From Rhodococcus sp. (in: high G+C Gram-positive bacteria) (GTDB lineage Bacteria; Actinomycetota; Actinomycetes; Mycobacteriales; Mycobacteriaceae): a DNA stretch of 45,373 nucleotides. Of this stretch, positions 1-9,082 are shown one piece after another. Both the position numbers and the translations under genes were made by a program. Each line of letters opens with the position of its first letter. Positions within the stretch are counted from its first letter, which is position 1. The notes beneath the pieces were generated by a model that searched no databases, had not been told where the DNA came from, and was given only the letters and a program-made list of their open reading frames with translations. Where the stretch lies: positions 1 to 45,373 of the forward strand of contig SEEV01000010.1 in the NCBI GenBank assembly GCA_004211695.1, given 5' to 3'.

Positions 1-3000
1 GACCGCACGGTGGCGGTGAAGGTACTGACCGTCGAACTCGACGAGGAGAACCGGGCCCGCTTCTTCCGGGAACAGCGGGCGATGGGCCGGCTGACCGGGC
101 ACCCGAACATCGTCAACATTCTGCAGGTCGGTGCCACCGTCAGCGGCCGTCCCTTCATCGTGATGCCGTTCCACTCGCAGGATTCCCTGGACGCGCGGAT
201 CCGCCGCGACGGTCCGCTGCCGTTGGATCAGGCGTTGCGGCTGGGGGTGAAGATGGCGGGTGCGGTGGAGTCGGCGCACCGGCTCGGGATCCTGCACCGC
301 GACGTCAAACCGGCGAACATTCTGCTCACCGATTACGGTGAGCCGGAGTTGACCGATTTCGGGATCGCGCACATCACCGGTGGCTTCGAGACCGCCACCG
401 GCGCCGTCACCGGGTCGCCGGCCTACACGGCGCCGGAGGTGCTCGCGGGGGATTCACCGAGCCCGGCCGCCGACGTCTACGGGCTCGGCGCCACCCTGTT
501 CAGCGCGCTCACCGGGCATGCCGCGTTCGAACGGCGCAGTGGGGAGCAGGTGGTCGCACAATTTCTGCGGATCACCACACAGGAGGTGCCCGACCTGCGG
601 GAGCGGGGGATCCCCGACGACGTGTCCGCGGCGATCGCGCGGGCGATGTCCCGGACCCCCGGTCAGCGCCCGGCTACCGCCGCCGAGCTCGGTGAGGAAT
701 TGCGAGGCCTGGAACGCAACCACGGCTTTCCCGTCGACGAGATGGCTCTCCGGGCGGAACCCGACGCGCAGGGCAGCGACGAGCAACCGACGTCGCGCGG
801 CGGACGAGGCTCGCCGGTTCCGTCCACGCTCGGCGCGACGGGCAGTCTCCCCCTGGAGATGACCAGTTTCGTCGGCCGCCGGCACGAGCTGACCGACACG
901 AAGAGCCGGCTGGCCGGGTCTCGGCTGGTGACGCTGACGGGGATCGGGGGTGTCGGCAAGACGCGGCTGGCGATGCGGGTCGCGGCGAGTGTGCAACGCG
1001 AGTACGCGGACGGTGTGCGGCTGGTCGAGCTGGGTGAACTGCGGGACGAGTCGTCGCTGGTCGACGCCGTCGCCGGCGCAGTGGGGATGCGAGACCACTC
1101 GGCGAGGCCGCTGCGTGAGGTTCTGATCGAGTTCCTCGCGCCGCGAGAGGTGCTGTTGGTCCTCGACAACTGCGAGCACATGGTGGACGCGATCGCCGAG
1201 CTCGCCGGCCTCCTGTTGCGGGCGTGTCCGCGGGTGCGGATTCTGGCCACCAGTCGTGAACCCCTGGGCATCGGTGGGGAGGCGGTGCTGCGAGTTCCCC
1301 CGCTGGCCGTCCCGGATCCGGAGCGGCAGACCTCGTTGCGCGGGTTGCCCAAATACGATGCGGTGTCGTTGTTCGCCGAACGCGGCGCTGCCGCGGTTCC
1401 GGGGTTCGCGCTCACCGAGGAGAACGCGGCGGCTGTGGCGGGGATCTGCCACCGGCTCGACGGGTTGCCGTTGCCGATCGAATTGGCGGCGGCCCGGTTG
1501 CGGGCGATGTCGCCCGAGCAGATCCTCGAGCGGCTGACCGACCGCTATGCCCTGCTGACCCGTGGCAGCCGGGGTGCGCCGACGCGGCAACAGACGCTGC
1601 GGTTGTCCGTCGACTGGAGCTTCGAGTTGTGCACCGCTGGAGAACAACTGGTGTGGGGTCGGCTGGCGGTGTTCGCGGGGAGCTTCGAACTCGATGCCGC
1701 GGAGCAGGTGTGCGGCGCGGGCTTGGATCCGGACGAGCTACTGGACACGGTGACATCCTTGGTGGAGAAGTCGATCCTGATCCGGGAGGAGCACGGGTCG
1801 GTGGTGCGGTTCCGGATGCTCGAGACCCTCCGCGAGTACGGCTACGAGAAACTCGAGCAGACCGGCGAATCCCTGCCCGTGCGCCGCAGGCACCGGGCCT
1901 GGTACGAGGCGTTGGCGGTCGACGCGGAAGCCGAATGGATCAGCGCACAACAGCTCGACTGGATCGCCCGGCTGAAGCGGGAACAACCGAACCTGCGCGA
2001 GGCCCTCGAATTCAGCATCGACGATGATCCCGCCGCCGGCCTGCGCATCGCCGCCGCGCTGTACTGGTTCTGGAGCTCCCAAGGCCTCTACAACGAGGGA
2101 CGGCGCTGGATCGACCAACTCCTCGATCGCCGCAGCGGTGCAACAACTCTCGAACGGGTCAAGGCGCTCTGCTACGACAGCGTGATGGCTAATAGCCAGG
2201 GAGACCTCGAGAAAGGGGCGGCGCTCGTCGCAAAGGCCCGGACTCTCACCGCGCACACGAGCGACCCCGTGCTGCAGGCTTACAGCGACTGCGCCGACGG
2301 CATGCTGGCCCTCTACAGCGGTGATCTCGAGCGAGCATGCTCCCACCTCGAATCCGCTCTCGTCGAGTTCAGTGCACGGAGAGATCGCACACTCGAAACC
2401 AGCCTCCTGTACCCGTTGGGAACGGCCTACGGACTGTCCGGTCAGACGGACCGGGCGATCGAATGCCACGAACGTGCCCTCGCGATTACGGAACGATATG
2501 GCGAGAAGATGTATCGGGCCCACTCTTTGTGGGCCATGGGCATCGATGTGTGGCGACAGGGCGATACCGATCGCGCGATCCGGGTCCTCGAACAATCGCT
2601 CGAGCTGACCCGGCAAGTGCACACCCCCCGCGTCGCCACAGCCTGCCTCGAGGCGCTGGCCTGGATCACCTGCCAACAGGGCGACGCACAACGGGCCGCA
2701 ACGCTGATGGGGGCGGCAGAAGGGCTGGCGGGGTCGGTCGGCAGTCGTGCCGTCATACATTCCAATTTGCTTGTTTATCATCAGGACTGCAACAAAGAGG
2801 TCCGGAAGGAACTCGGAGACAGAGTTTTTGCGGCCGCACACAGCAGGGGCCGAAGTCTCGGCTTCGATGCAGCGATCGCCTATGCCCTCAACGAACAACC
2901 CACCTCCCCTCCCGACATCGACGCGTCGCCGCGTCTGACCAAGCGGGAACGCCAAGTCGCCGACCTGATCGCCGAAGGCCTGACGAATCAGGCCATCGCC

Positions 3001-3120
3001 GGCCGCCTGGTGATCTCACCCCGCACCGCCCAAGGGCACGTGGAGCACATCCTGGCGAAACTGGGATTCACCTCCCGGGCGCAGGTCGCGGCCTGGGTCG
3101 TGGAGCGGACGCGTCAGTAG
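1..3120 (+). CDS. Ser/Thr protein kinase - STAND/NB-ARC-type ATPase - LuxR regulator, PknK-like (5' end outside window)
   Basis: This is a multidomain cytoplasmic regulator. A Hanks-type kinase domain fills about the first 230 visible residues: the beta-3 lysine is in AVKVL at nt 13-27, the catalytic loop HRDVKPAN is near nt 295, and DFG is near nt 355. A P-loop ATPase follows (GIGGVGKTR near nt 941), with NB-ARC-like features (LVLDNCEHM, LATSREPLGIGG), then a long helical TPR-like region. A C-terminal LuxR/GerE helix-turn-helix starts at LTKRERQVADLIAEG near nt 2935. The reading frame is open to base 1, and the glycine-rich loop that should precede the beta-3 lysine is absent, so the true start lies upstream of the window; the GTG at nt 10 is not a credible start. 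The architecture matches mycobacterial PknK and the AfsR-like/MalT-like STAND group. In that family, kinase activity controls DNA binding by the LuxR tail; this is family knowledge. The target genes are unknown. Confidence 0.92.
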   Translation, partial: DRTVAVKVLTVELDEENRARFFREQRAMGRLTGHPNIVNILQVGATVSGRPFIVMPFHSQDSLDARIRRDGPLPLDQALRLGVKMAGAVESAHRLGILHRDVKPANILLTDYGEPELTDFGIAHITGGFETATGAVTGSPAYTAPEVLAGDSPSPAADVYGLGATLFSALTGHAAFERRSGEQVVAQFLRITTQEVPDLRERGIPDDVSAAIARAMSRTPGQRPATAAELGEELRGLERNHGFPVDEMALRAEPDAQGSDEQPTSRGGRGSPVPSTLGATGSLPLEMTSFVGRRHELTDTKSRLAGSRLVTLTGIGGVGKTRLAMRVAASVQREYADGVRLVELGELRDESSLVDAVAGAVGMRDHSARPLREVLIEFLAPREVLLVLDNCEHMVDAIAELAGLLLRACPRVRILATSREPLGIGGEAVLRVPPLAVPDPERQTSLRGLPKYDAVSLFAERGAAAVPGFALTEENAAAVAGICHRLDGLPLPIELAAARLRAMSPEQILERLTDRYALLTRGSRGAPTRQQTLRLSVDWSFELCTAGEQLVWGRLAVFAGSFELDAAEQVCGAGLDPDELLDTVTSLVEKSILIREEHGSVVRFRMLETLREYGYEKLEQTGESLPVRRRHRAWYEALAVDAEAEWISAQQLDWIARLKREQPNLREALEFSIDDDPAAGLRIAAALYWFWSSQGLYNEGRRWIDQLLDRRSGATTLERVKALCYDSVMANSQGDLEKGAALVAKARTLTAHTSDPVLQAYSDCADGMLALYSGDLERACSHLESALVEFSARRDRTLETSLLYPLGTAYGLSGQTDRAIECHERALAITERYGEKMYRAHSLWAMGIDVWRQGDTDRAIRVLEQSLELTRQVHTPRVATACLEALAWITCQQGDAQRAATLMGAAEGLAGSVGSRAVIHSNLLVYHQDCNKEVRKELGDRVFAAAHSRGRSLGFDAAIAYALNEQPTSPPDIDASPRLTKRERQVADLIAEGLTNQAIAGRLVISPRTAQGHVEHILAKLGFTSRAQVAAWVVERTRQ

Positions 3121-3432
3121 AGCTCATACGGTCAGCGGCCGTCGCGTCCGACCTCGACTGCAAGATCGTGACGACCGACGAGGGTCGCCCGGCTCGTCAA
3201 TGCACCGTGCTCGGAGCGCCGACGACTGGCCACCACAATGGTGCGTGGCGCTACGCACTGGACTATGCCGCGACAGCGGCTCGACACGATTACGAACGGT
3301 GATCGTGACTCGTACGTCCCCGAAGGGTTTTGACGCACCGAATGCCGCGAGCGTGGGCGTGCGACGTGATCGGATCGGAGAGGAAGGGGCCGGGACCCGC
3401 TCCAGCGGTCGGTCGACTCGGTCACGACCCGA
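3121..3432. other. Intergenic stretch between convergent genes, nothing recognised
   Basis: These 312 bases separate the stop of the kinase gene (plus strand) from the stop of the desaturase (minus strand). I see no conserved coding frame, no strong hairpin with a T tract and no repeat shared with other parts of the window. Confidence 0.5.
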
Positions 3433-4668
3433 TCAGCGCATCCCAAGCAGTCGGCGCACACCACGAATCCGGCGGTTCTGACGGATTGTGGTGGCCAGTC
3501 CGCGCCGCCGGCCGGTGACGGGATCGACAACCGACGTGCCGCCGAAGCCGCGTTCGGATGCGGTCTCGGGAGCGGCGTCCGAAGTGTCTTTGAGGTACTT
3601 GTTCGGCAGCGACAGTTTCGCGATCGTGCGCCACGTCTTGAGGTACTGCACGACGAACGGACCGCTGGTGTAGGGCAGATCGTACTTGCTGCACAATTCG
3701 CGCACCCGCGCGGCGATCTCGGCATACCGGTTGGATGGCAGGTCTGGAAACAGGTGGTGTTCGATCTGGTAGCTGAGGTTGCCGGTCATGAAATCCATCA
3801 ACGGACCACCGGAGATGTTGGCGCTGCCGAGCATCTGTCGCAGATACCAGTGTGCCTGGGTCTCGTTGTCTACTTCAGCCTTGGTGAACTTCTCGGCGCC
3901 GTCGGGGAAGTGCCCACAGAAGATCACCGCGTTGGTCCACAGATTGCGGATCCCGTTGGCAGTGATGTTGGCCGTCAGGGTGGACTTCCACGCCCGACCG
4001 GTGAGCGCGGGGTACAACACGTAGTCCTTGCCGATCTGTCGGCCCACCTTCTGGCCCACCTCACGAAGTTTTCGCCGGGTTTCGGCGCGGTCGTCTCGGC
4101 CTTTGGCGACCTTGCCGAGTTCGAGGTGTTGGATAGCGACGCCATATTGGAACAGCAGCGCGAGCAACGCGTTGTAGACGAGGTTGCCGGCGTTGAACGG
4201 CTTCCACCGTTGGTCCCGGGTTACCCGGATCAGGCCGAATCCCACGTCGTCGTCCATGCCTAGGATGTTGGTGTACTTGTGGTGCAAATAGTTGTGGGTT
4301 TGCTTCCAGTGCGCTGACGGGTCGGCGTTGTCCCATTCCCAACTCACCGAGTGGATCTCGGGGTCGTTCATCCAGTCCCATTGCCCGTGCATCACGTTGT
4401 GTCCGAGCTCCATGTTGTCGATCATCTTCGACACGCCGAGCAGACCCGTGCCGAGCAACCACAGCGGACGGCGACGGCTGCCGAACAGGGTCACTCGCCC
4501 GGCGAGCTCGAGGCTGCGCTGCAACCTGATGGTGTTGCGGATGTATCGGGCGTCGCGTTCGCCGCGGGATTCCTCGATGTCGCGACGGATGGCGTCGAGC
4601 TCTCGGCCGAGGGCCTCGACATCCGCGTCCGTCAGATGCGCAAATTCCTGAATATCTGAGATGGCCAT
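3433..4668 (-). CDS. Membrane fatty-acid (acyl-CoA) desaturase, DesA3-like
   Basis: A 411-residue di-iron membrane desaturase. All three histidine boxes are visible: HNVMH at residues 90-94, HNYLHH at 125-130, and QIEHH near residue 300. Hydrophobic segments lie between them, as in the fatty_acid_desaturase family. Such enzymes introduce a cis double bond into a membrane-associated acyl chain, using O2 and electrons from a ferredoxin/oxidoreductase partner. No reductase gene lies next to it here; in mycobacteria the DesA3 partner (Rv3230c) is adjacent. The ATG at 4668 is chosen because it lies just downstream of a TAGGGT -10-like sequence and tandem CGTAAGTTACG operators, which suggests a short or absent leader. 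Substrate and double-bond position cannot be read from the sequence. Confidence 0.9.
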   Translation of the reverse strand: MAISDIQEFAHLTDADVEALGRELDAIRRDIEESRGERDARYIRNTIRLQRSLELAGRVTLFGSRRRPLWLLGTGLLGVSKMIDNMELGHNVMHGQWDWMNDPEIHSVSWEWDNADPSAHWKQTHNYLHHKYTNILGMDDDVGFGLIRVTRDQRWKPFNAGNLVYNALLALLFQYGVAIQHLELGKVAKGRDDRAETRRKLREVGQKVGRQIGKDYVLYPALTGRAWKSTLTANITANGIRNLWTNAVIFCGHFPDGAEKFTKAEVDNETQAHWYLRQMLGSANISGGPLMDFMTGNLSYQIEHHLFPDLPSNRYAEIAARVRELCSKYDLPYTSGPFVVQYLKTWRTIAKLSLPNKYLKDTSDAAPETASERGFGGTSVVDPVTGRRRGLATTIRQNRRIRGVRRLLGMR

Positions 4669-4681
4669 GTGGCTACCCTAG

Positions 4682-4718
4682 CGTAAGTTACGGCACCGTA
4701 AGTTACGGGATCGTAAGG
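4682..4718. promoter_or_regulatory. Tandem palindromic operators upstream of the desaturase
   Basis: CGTAAGTTACG occurs at 4682-4692 and 4697-4707. Each copy is a perfect inverted repeat of CGTAA around one central base. A further half-site, CGTAAGG, lies at 4712-4718. The spacing is exactly 15 bp. On the minus strand the repeats sit directly upstream of a TAGGGT -10-like element and the desaturase ATG. The arrangement is typical of a repressor site overlapping a promoter. TetR-family control of unsaturated-lipid genes (for example DesT-type) is a precedent only; no regulator gene of that kind lies alongside. Confidence 0.7.
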
Positions 4719-4724
4719 AGATGG

Positions 4725-5089
4725 TGGCAGCCGGAGCTCTTGCGTGCGAAAGAACCGCCTGGCCGCCATGGTGTTTCGGCGCGATTGGACCAGCACGTCG
4801 AGACGACGCCATGCTGGTCGACGGCGCGCCACAGGTAGTGCTGCGTGCAGTTGATGCGGATGAACACCTCGTCGAGGTGCCACTTGTCCCCGGGGTGGCG
4901 GTCGACGTCGGCGAAGCTGGTTTGCGTAGTCCTGCCCGAACCTGGTGCAGCACTGCCGGATAGATTTGTGCGACACCGACGACGCCGCGTTCGAACATCA
5001 CCTCCTAGACCTCACGGAAACTACTGGAACCGGTGATGCAGCCACACGCGATGGGCGAGGATCTCGCGTGGCTACCGGAATCCCTTGTA
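4725..5089 (-). pseudogene. IS6-family transposase remnant, frameshifted and truncated
   Basis: Reading the minus strand across several frames recovers an IS6-type transposase: PREILAHRVWLHHRF, then EVMFERGVV, then SHKSIRQCC..RFGQDYANQLRRRRP, then DKWHLDEVFIRINCTQHYLWRAVDQHG, then LDVLVQSRRNTMAARRFFR. At least three frame changes and several stop codons interrupt it. The C-terminal third with the catalytic glutamate is missing. The first catalytic Asp survives in the WHLDEVF block. It is dead and lies directly upstream of the desaturase promoter. No inverted repeats were identified. Confidence 0.85.
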
Positions 5090-5108
5090 CGACGCGGCAG
5101 TGGCAACG

Positions 5109-5279
5109 ACCGCCAATCCTCCCGGCGGTTGGGCTGTTCACCAGCCTGACAATGCCTCGCGACAACCACACCACCGGTCCGGGTCCGCGAAGCGCGGTGT
5201 AATGGAGGTCGGGGTCGAGCATGGCCTGCGCGAGTACATGTCGGGCCCGGGAGCTCGGAGCTTCTGCGCGCGTGCGCAT
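5109..5279 (-). pseudogene. Probable cytochrome P450 N-terminal fragment, end of cluster 1
   Basis: Just downstream of the FAD monooxygenase, on the same strand, a short open frame reads ..MLDPDLHYTALRGPGPVVWLSRG. This resembles the N-terminal 'DPYPHYxxLRxxGPVVWL' region of actinobacterial P450s. It breaks off as the IS6 remnant begins, with no haem-binding cysteine or I-helix. The call rests on this motif alone. A similar start-of-P450 fragment follows the paralogous monooxygenase at 24160, which supports it. If correct, the ancestral operon had a P450 as its last gene. Confidence 0.45.
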
Positions 5280-5301
5280 TGGAGACCCCTTCGGGGGTGG
5301 C

Positions 5302-6843
5302 TCACTGTGTCAGAAACGTTGACGAGTGGTCGGTGTGGAAGCGGGGAAGGGCGGTGCAGAGGGCGGACAGTTCGTTGCCGCTACGGAGGACGGTGCCGTC
5401 GGGCCGGACGATGGCAGCGCGCGCGCGGCCGCGGCGTAGCCAGCGGTGCAGATCGGTGTCCGGTTGAGCCAGCAGGACTGTGCCACCACGTTGTTCGATG
5501 TCGGTGCGTTGTTTCGATGTCGGGGGGATGGAGGTGACAACCGCGAATCGGCGGGCGACGACTTCGGCGAACCGGCGACCCTGGTCGAGGTCCGGATTCG
5601 GGATCAGGCGGCCCGCTCGGCTTCGGCGTAGTCGCGGTCGCTCTATCAGACTGGAGCGGTGAAGCGCCGGGGTCTCGCCGTCCATGACCTTGTCGCTGAG
5701 GCCCGGCATTCGGTGCAGCAGCGGTACGACGATACGACGGATGAGGTTGCCGAGTTCGCCGCCTTCGGTCATGGCCATTCCGACGAACTTGGCCCGCCGG
5801 ATCAGTGCCAGCGCGTGGGGCTTGCGTTCGATCTCGTAGGTGTCCAGTGCGCTCTCAGGCAGATCCCCGCTGAGGACGCCTGCAAGTTTCCAGGAGAGGT
5901 TCATCGCGTCGCGCATCCCTGCACCCATCCCCTGTCCGATGAACGGCGGTGTGAGATGGGCGGCGTCGCCGAGCAGGAACACGCGCCCGTCGCGCCATCG
6001 GTCCGCGATTCGGGCTCGAAAGGTGTACTCGGCCACGCGGACAAGCTTCAGGTCTTCGACCGGTATGTTCCTTGTCCATGGCGAGATGAGGGGATGCAGT
6101 CGAGCCATTGCGCGATAGTCATCGGCGGTCTCACCGGGTTTCAGCCGGAATTCCCAGCGGTAGCGAGTTTTTCCGATCCGCATGTACGTTGCCGCGCGCA
6201 CGGGGTCGCATACCTGGTGCGCGCCCTCCCACTGGCCGAGGTCTGCAGTGGTAGCGACGTCGACGACCAGCCAGCGTTGTTCGAACTTCAGGTCCCGCAT
6301 CGTTGCGTGAATGTGATCTCTGACCAGGCTGTTGGCGCCGTCACAGCCCAAGACGTATCTGGTCCGCACCGATTCGTGCACACCGGTGCTTCGGTCGGTG
6401 AAGTCGACGCGAATGCTGCCGGTCGTGTCGTCGTCCAGCCCGGTAACCTCTACATTCCCGCGGAGAGAGGCCCTCGGGTACCGTTCCAGATTCGCGCGCA
6501 GCATCTCCTCGAACTGCGGCTGGTCGAACATGTTGGCCTCGGGGTAGCCGTGGACGCCCGGACCGGGGTCTCGGTGGAACTCGGTGAGAACTCGCATGTT
6601 CCGGTCGAGTAGCCGCAACCCGAGGCACGGCCGGGAGATCGCCGCGAACTCGTCAGCGGTCCCGAGGTGTGCCACGATCCGGTGAATTTCACCGTCGAGG
6701 TGGACCGCCCGCGGCTGTGCATAGACGCCCTCCCAGCGCTCGAGGATCAGGCACTCGACACCGTGCTGAGCCAGCAGTGTGGCGGCGGTCAGTCCGGTCG
6801 GTCCGGCACCGACGATGACGACCGGGACAACCCGCTCGCTCAT
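5302..6843 (-). CDS. FAD-dependent aromatic monooxygenase, MhpA/PheA-type (cluster 1)
   Basis: A 513-residue class A flavoprotein hydroxylase. The N-terminal Rossmann motif GAGPTG is at residues 12-17, GCDGANS (the DG region) lies near 168, and GDAAHLTPPFIGQG, the FAD ribityl-binding motif, lies near 290. These enzymes use NAD(P)H and O2 to add a hydroxyl to a phenolic ring, typically producing the catechol that an extradiol dioxygenase then opens. ATG at 6843 overlaps the stop of the upstream DoxX-like gene (ATGA), so it is the last intact gene of a five-gene minus-strand operon. It is a close paralogue of the 512-residue enzyme at 22622-24160. The substrate is unknown; a hydroxylated aromatic or polycyclic phenol is the inference from the neighbouring genes. 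Confidence 0.9.
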   Translation of the reverse strand: MSERVVPVVIVGAGPTGLTAATLLAQHGVECLILERWEGVYAQPRAVHLDGEIHRIVAHLGTADEFAAISRPCLGLRLLDRNMRVLTEFHRDPGPGVHGYPEANMFDQPQFEEMLRANLERYPRASLRGNVEVTGLDDDTTGSIRVDFTDRSTGVHESVRTRYVLGCDGANSLVRDHIHATMRDLKFEQRWLVVDVATTADLGQWEGAHQVCDPVRAATYMRIGKTRYRWEFRLKPGETADDYRAMARLHPLISPWTRNIPVEDLKLVRVAEYTFRARIADRWRDGRVFLLGDAAHLTPPFIGQGMGAGMRDAMNLSWKLAGVLSGDLPESALDTYEIERKPHALALIRRAKFVGMAMTEGGELGNLIRRIVVPLLHRMPGLSDKVMDGETPALHRSSLIERPRLRRSRAGRLIPNPDLDQGRRFAEVVARRFAVVTSIPPTSKQRTDIEQRGGTVLLAQPDTDLHRWLRRGRARAAIVRPDGTVLRSGNELSALCTALPRFHTDHSSTFLTQ

Positions 6844-7196
6844 CGGATCGATCCGAACAGGACTACGAGGTAGGCAACGATTGCTACGCCGACGACGACG
6901 GCGGGCGTCATCTCACGCAATCCATCACCGTTTCGTACGTGCGTAACAACGGCACCGACCATCAGGAGCAGGAGCCCGATGCCGGCTGCGGCGCCGAGCG
7001 CCGGCACGAGTCCGCCGATCAGGAGACCGGCTGCACCGGCGACCTCGAGCGCACCGATGCCCCGATACGTGCTGACGGGCATACCGACGTGGGCGGCCCG
7101 TTCCCGCATCGGCGAGGTTGCCGCTATCTTGCCCACGCCGAGCAGTAGGTAGAAGACTGCGAGGCAGAGTGCCAAAATCAGGGATGTGGTGGTCAC
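6840..7196 (-). CDS. DoxX-like small membrane protein
   Basis: A protein of about 118 residues with four predicted hydrophobic helices (SLILALCLAVFYLLLGVGKI.., VAGAAGLLIGGLVPALGAAAGIGLLLLM.., PAVVVGVAIVAYLVVLF). The pattern and length fit the DoxX/DoxX-like family (integral membrane, function poorly defined, often beside oxidoreductases). GTG at 7196 is preferred because it overlaps the acyl-CoA synthetase stop as GTGA; an upstream in-frame ATG exists but lies inside that gene. It has no counterpart in the paralogous cluster at 20.5-24.2 kb. Confidence 0.75.
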   Translation of the reverse strand: MTTTSLILALCLAVFYLLLGVGKIAATSPMRERAAHVGMPVSTYRGIGALEVAGAAGLLIGGLVPALGAAAGIGLLLLMVGAVVTHVRNGDGLREMTPAVVVGVAIVAYLVVLFGSIR

Positions 7197-9082
7197 TTTC
7201 GCACCATTACCTTCCAATTGATCGCATATCGGTCCAAGATCGCCTTGACCGTCGGTTCGCTGGCAGATCCGTCGATCTCGACAGTTGCCAGGATCGAACC
7301 GTCCTCTACGGACGCATGGATGCGGTCGATTCCTGCGATGGTGGCGAGGGCATGCTCGAGCTCGCGCCGTGTCGCGTCGGCGCGCAGTGCGAGCTTGTAG
7401 GGCTTGCCGACCGCCGTGACGGGCAACGCGGGGAGGATGGTCACCGCCTTGGGTGCCGCGGCCCGTTCGGGGACACGCTCGCCCGCCCAGGCTTGTAGCT
7501 CTTGCGCGGTGATGCCGGCGTCGGCGACAACGGTGACGTAGGCAACGGGCACTTCACCGGCGTGGGCATCGGGGCGTCCCACCGCGCTGACCGCGGTGAC
7601 CTGCGGATGGGTCAGAAGGGCGTCTTCGATGACGGCTGGATCGATGTTGTGCCCGCCCCGGATGATGACGTCCTTCGCGCGTCCGACCAGGTAGATGAAA
7701 CCGTCGCTGTCGACGCGCGCCAGGTCGCCGGTGTCGAGCCAACCGTCGACCAGTTTGCCCATGCCGTCGAGAACGTATCCGTGTTCGTCGTGGGCGGCGG
7801 CATAGCCGGCGAACACCGTGGGACCGCTGATCGCCAGCACTCCGGTCGCTCCGGTGGGCAGGTCCTCCCACGTGCCGTCATCACGGACGCGTACCACTTT
7901 GACCTGCTGATAGGGCAACCGTAGCCCGACCGAACCAGGTCGTGGCGCGTCGGTGAAGCTGCGGGCACTCGCACAGGTTGCCTCCGTCAGGCCGTAGCCT
8001 TCGAGAAGGGGCACATTCGTGTGTTCCTGGAACTTCGTGGTGAGCGCAGTCGGTAGAGGCGACGCTCCCACCATTGCGAATCGCAGACTACTGATGTCGG
8101 CATCGACCGGGCGCTGCGCGAGGGCCGCATATACGGTGGGCACCGCGCTCATCGACGCGATCCTGTAGTGCTCGACGATCTTCCAGAATTCGCTGGACAG
8201 TACCGGGTCGCGATACCCGAGCGGGCCGGCCCACACCACACCCTGGCCCTTGAACAGCGGTGCCAACAGCGTGACCATCAAGGCATTGACATGGGACAGC
8301 GGCAGGGCGGCGAATACGACGGAGTCGGAGTCCCACAACGAGTTCGCGGCCAGCATCCAGGCATTGGCGACCTCGTTGTCGTGGGTGTGGGCGGCCAGCT
8401 TCGGAACACCGGTGGTACCACCGGTGTGAAACAGTGCGGCCACGTCGAACCCGCGGGGGGGATCACCGACGAAGTCGGAGGTGTCGATATCGGCCGACAG
8501 CGCACCGATGTAGCCGATCTGCACTCCGTCGACCTCGGGCAGGTCCTCAGGCGCGCCGGTGGCGCCGGTGGGCCGCAAGACCAGCACGGCGTCCACACGT
8601 CCGCTCACCGCAATTCGGTGCGCGGCGTCCCAGGTGTCCGGCGCAAGTTCCGGTCCGGCCGCGACGAGTACCCGGGCACCTGAGCGGCGCAACAGTTCAG
8701 TGATGTGCTGCTGCGATTGTGCGGCGTTGATGGGCGCAGCGATGCCGGCGAGCTGTGCGGCGAGAGTCGCGGGGACCAACTCGGCGCAGTTGGGTGCCAT
8801 CAAGGCGACCGCGTCGTGGCGCCGCACCCGCAGCCGATGGAGCAGGTTCGCGTAACGGTGAACATCGTCGAGTAGTTCCGAGAAACTATGCTGCACCGGC
8901 TCCCGCCACCGTGCGCCGTCCGGTAGGACGGTGAGCGCGAGGCGATCTGGCCACATGCGGGCCGCGCGTGTGAGCAACGCATAGGTGGACCCCGGAAGTC
9001 CCCGATCGCGCAGCGGCACGGCCTCGATCGTCGTGAGATCCGTGGGCGCTGCGTAACGCGGCCACAGCAGGTCGGTGGTCAT
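7193..9082 (-). CDS. AMP-dependent acyl-CoA synthetase/ligase
   Basis: A 629-residue ANL-superfamily enzyme that adenylates a carboxylic acid and then transfers it to CoA. Motifs visible are the P-loop-like FHTGGTTGVPKLAAHTH, GYGLTEATCA (A5), LDTGDLARVDSDGFIYLVGRAKDVIIRGG (A7/A8), and a C-terminal catalytic lysine region (GKPYKLALRADA). ATG at 9082 is chosen because it overlaps the upstream FAH stop (ATGA); a longer open frame extends upstream but only as an antisense/out-of-frame reading of the FAH gene. Its place between the ring-cleavage genes and the monooxygenase suggests that it activates an acidic substrate or a ring-cleavage product. The paralogous cluster 2 lacks it. Confidence 0.9.
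   Translation of the reverse strand: MTTDLLWPRYAAPTDLTTIEAVPLRDRGLPGSTYALLTRAARMWPDRLALTVLPDGARWREPVQHSFSELLDDVHRYANLLHRLRVRRHDAVALMAPNCAELVPATLAAQLAGIAAPINAAQSQQHITELLRRSGARVLVAAGPELAPDTWDAAHRIAVSGRVDAVLVLRPTGATGAPEDLPEVDGVQIGYIGALSADIDTSDFVGDPPRGFDVAALFHTGGTTGVPKLAAHTHDNEVANAWMLAANSLWDSDSVVFAALPLSHVNALMVTLLAPLFKGQGVVWAGPLGYRDPVLSSEFWKIVEHYRIASMSAVPTVYAALAQRPVDADISSLRFAMVGASPLPTALTTKFQEHTNVPLLEGYGLTEATCASARSFTDAPRPGSVGLRLPYQQVKVVRVRDDGTWEDLPTGATGVLAISGPTVFAGYAAAHDEHGYVLDGMGKLVDGWLDTGDLARVDSDGFIYLVGRAKDVIIRGGHNIDPAVIEDALLTHPQVTAVSAVGRPDAHAGEVPVAYVTVVADAGITAQELQAWAGERVPERAAAPKAVTILPALPVTAVGKPYKLALRADATRRELEHALATIAGIDRIHASVEDGSILATVEIDGSASEPTVKAILDRYAINWKVMVRK

Noticed and set aside
1738-2955. 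Long minus-strand frame opposite the kinase/LuxR gene
   Set aside because: No recognisable domain, and the plus-strand frame has a continuous family match through the same bases.
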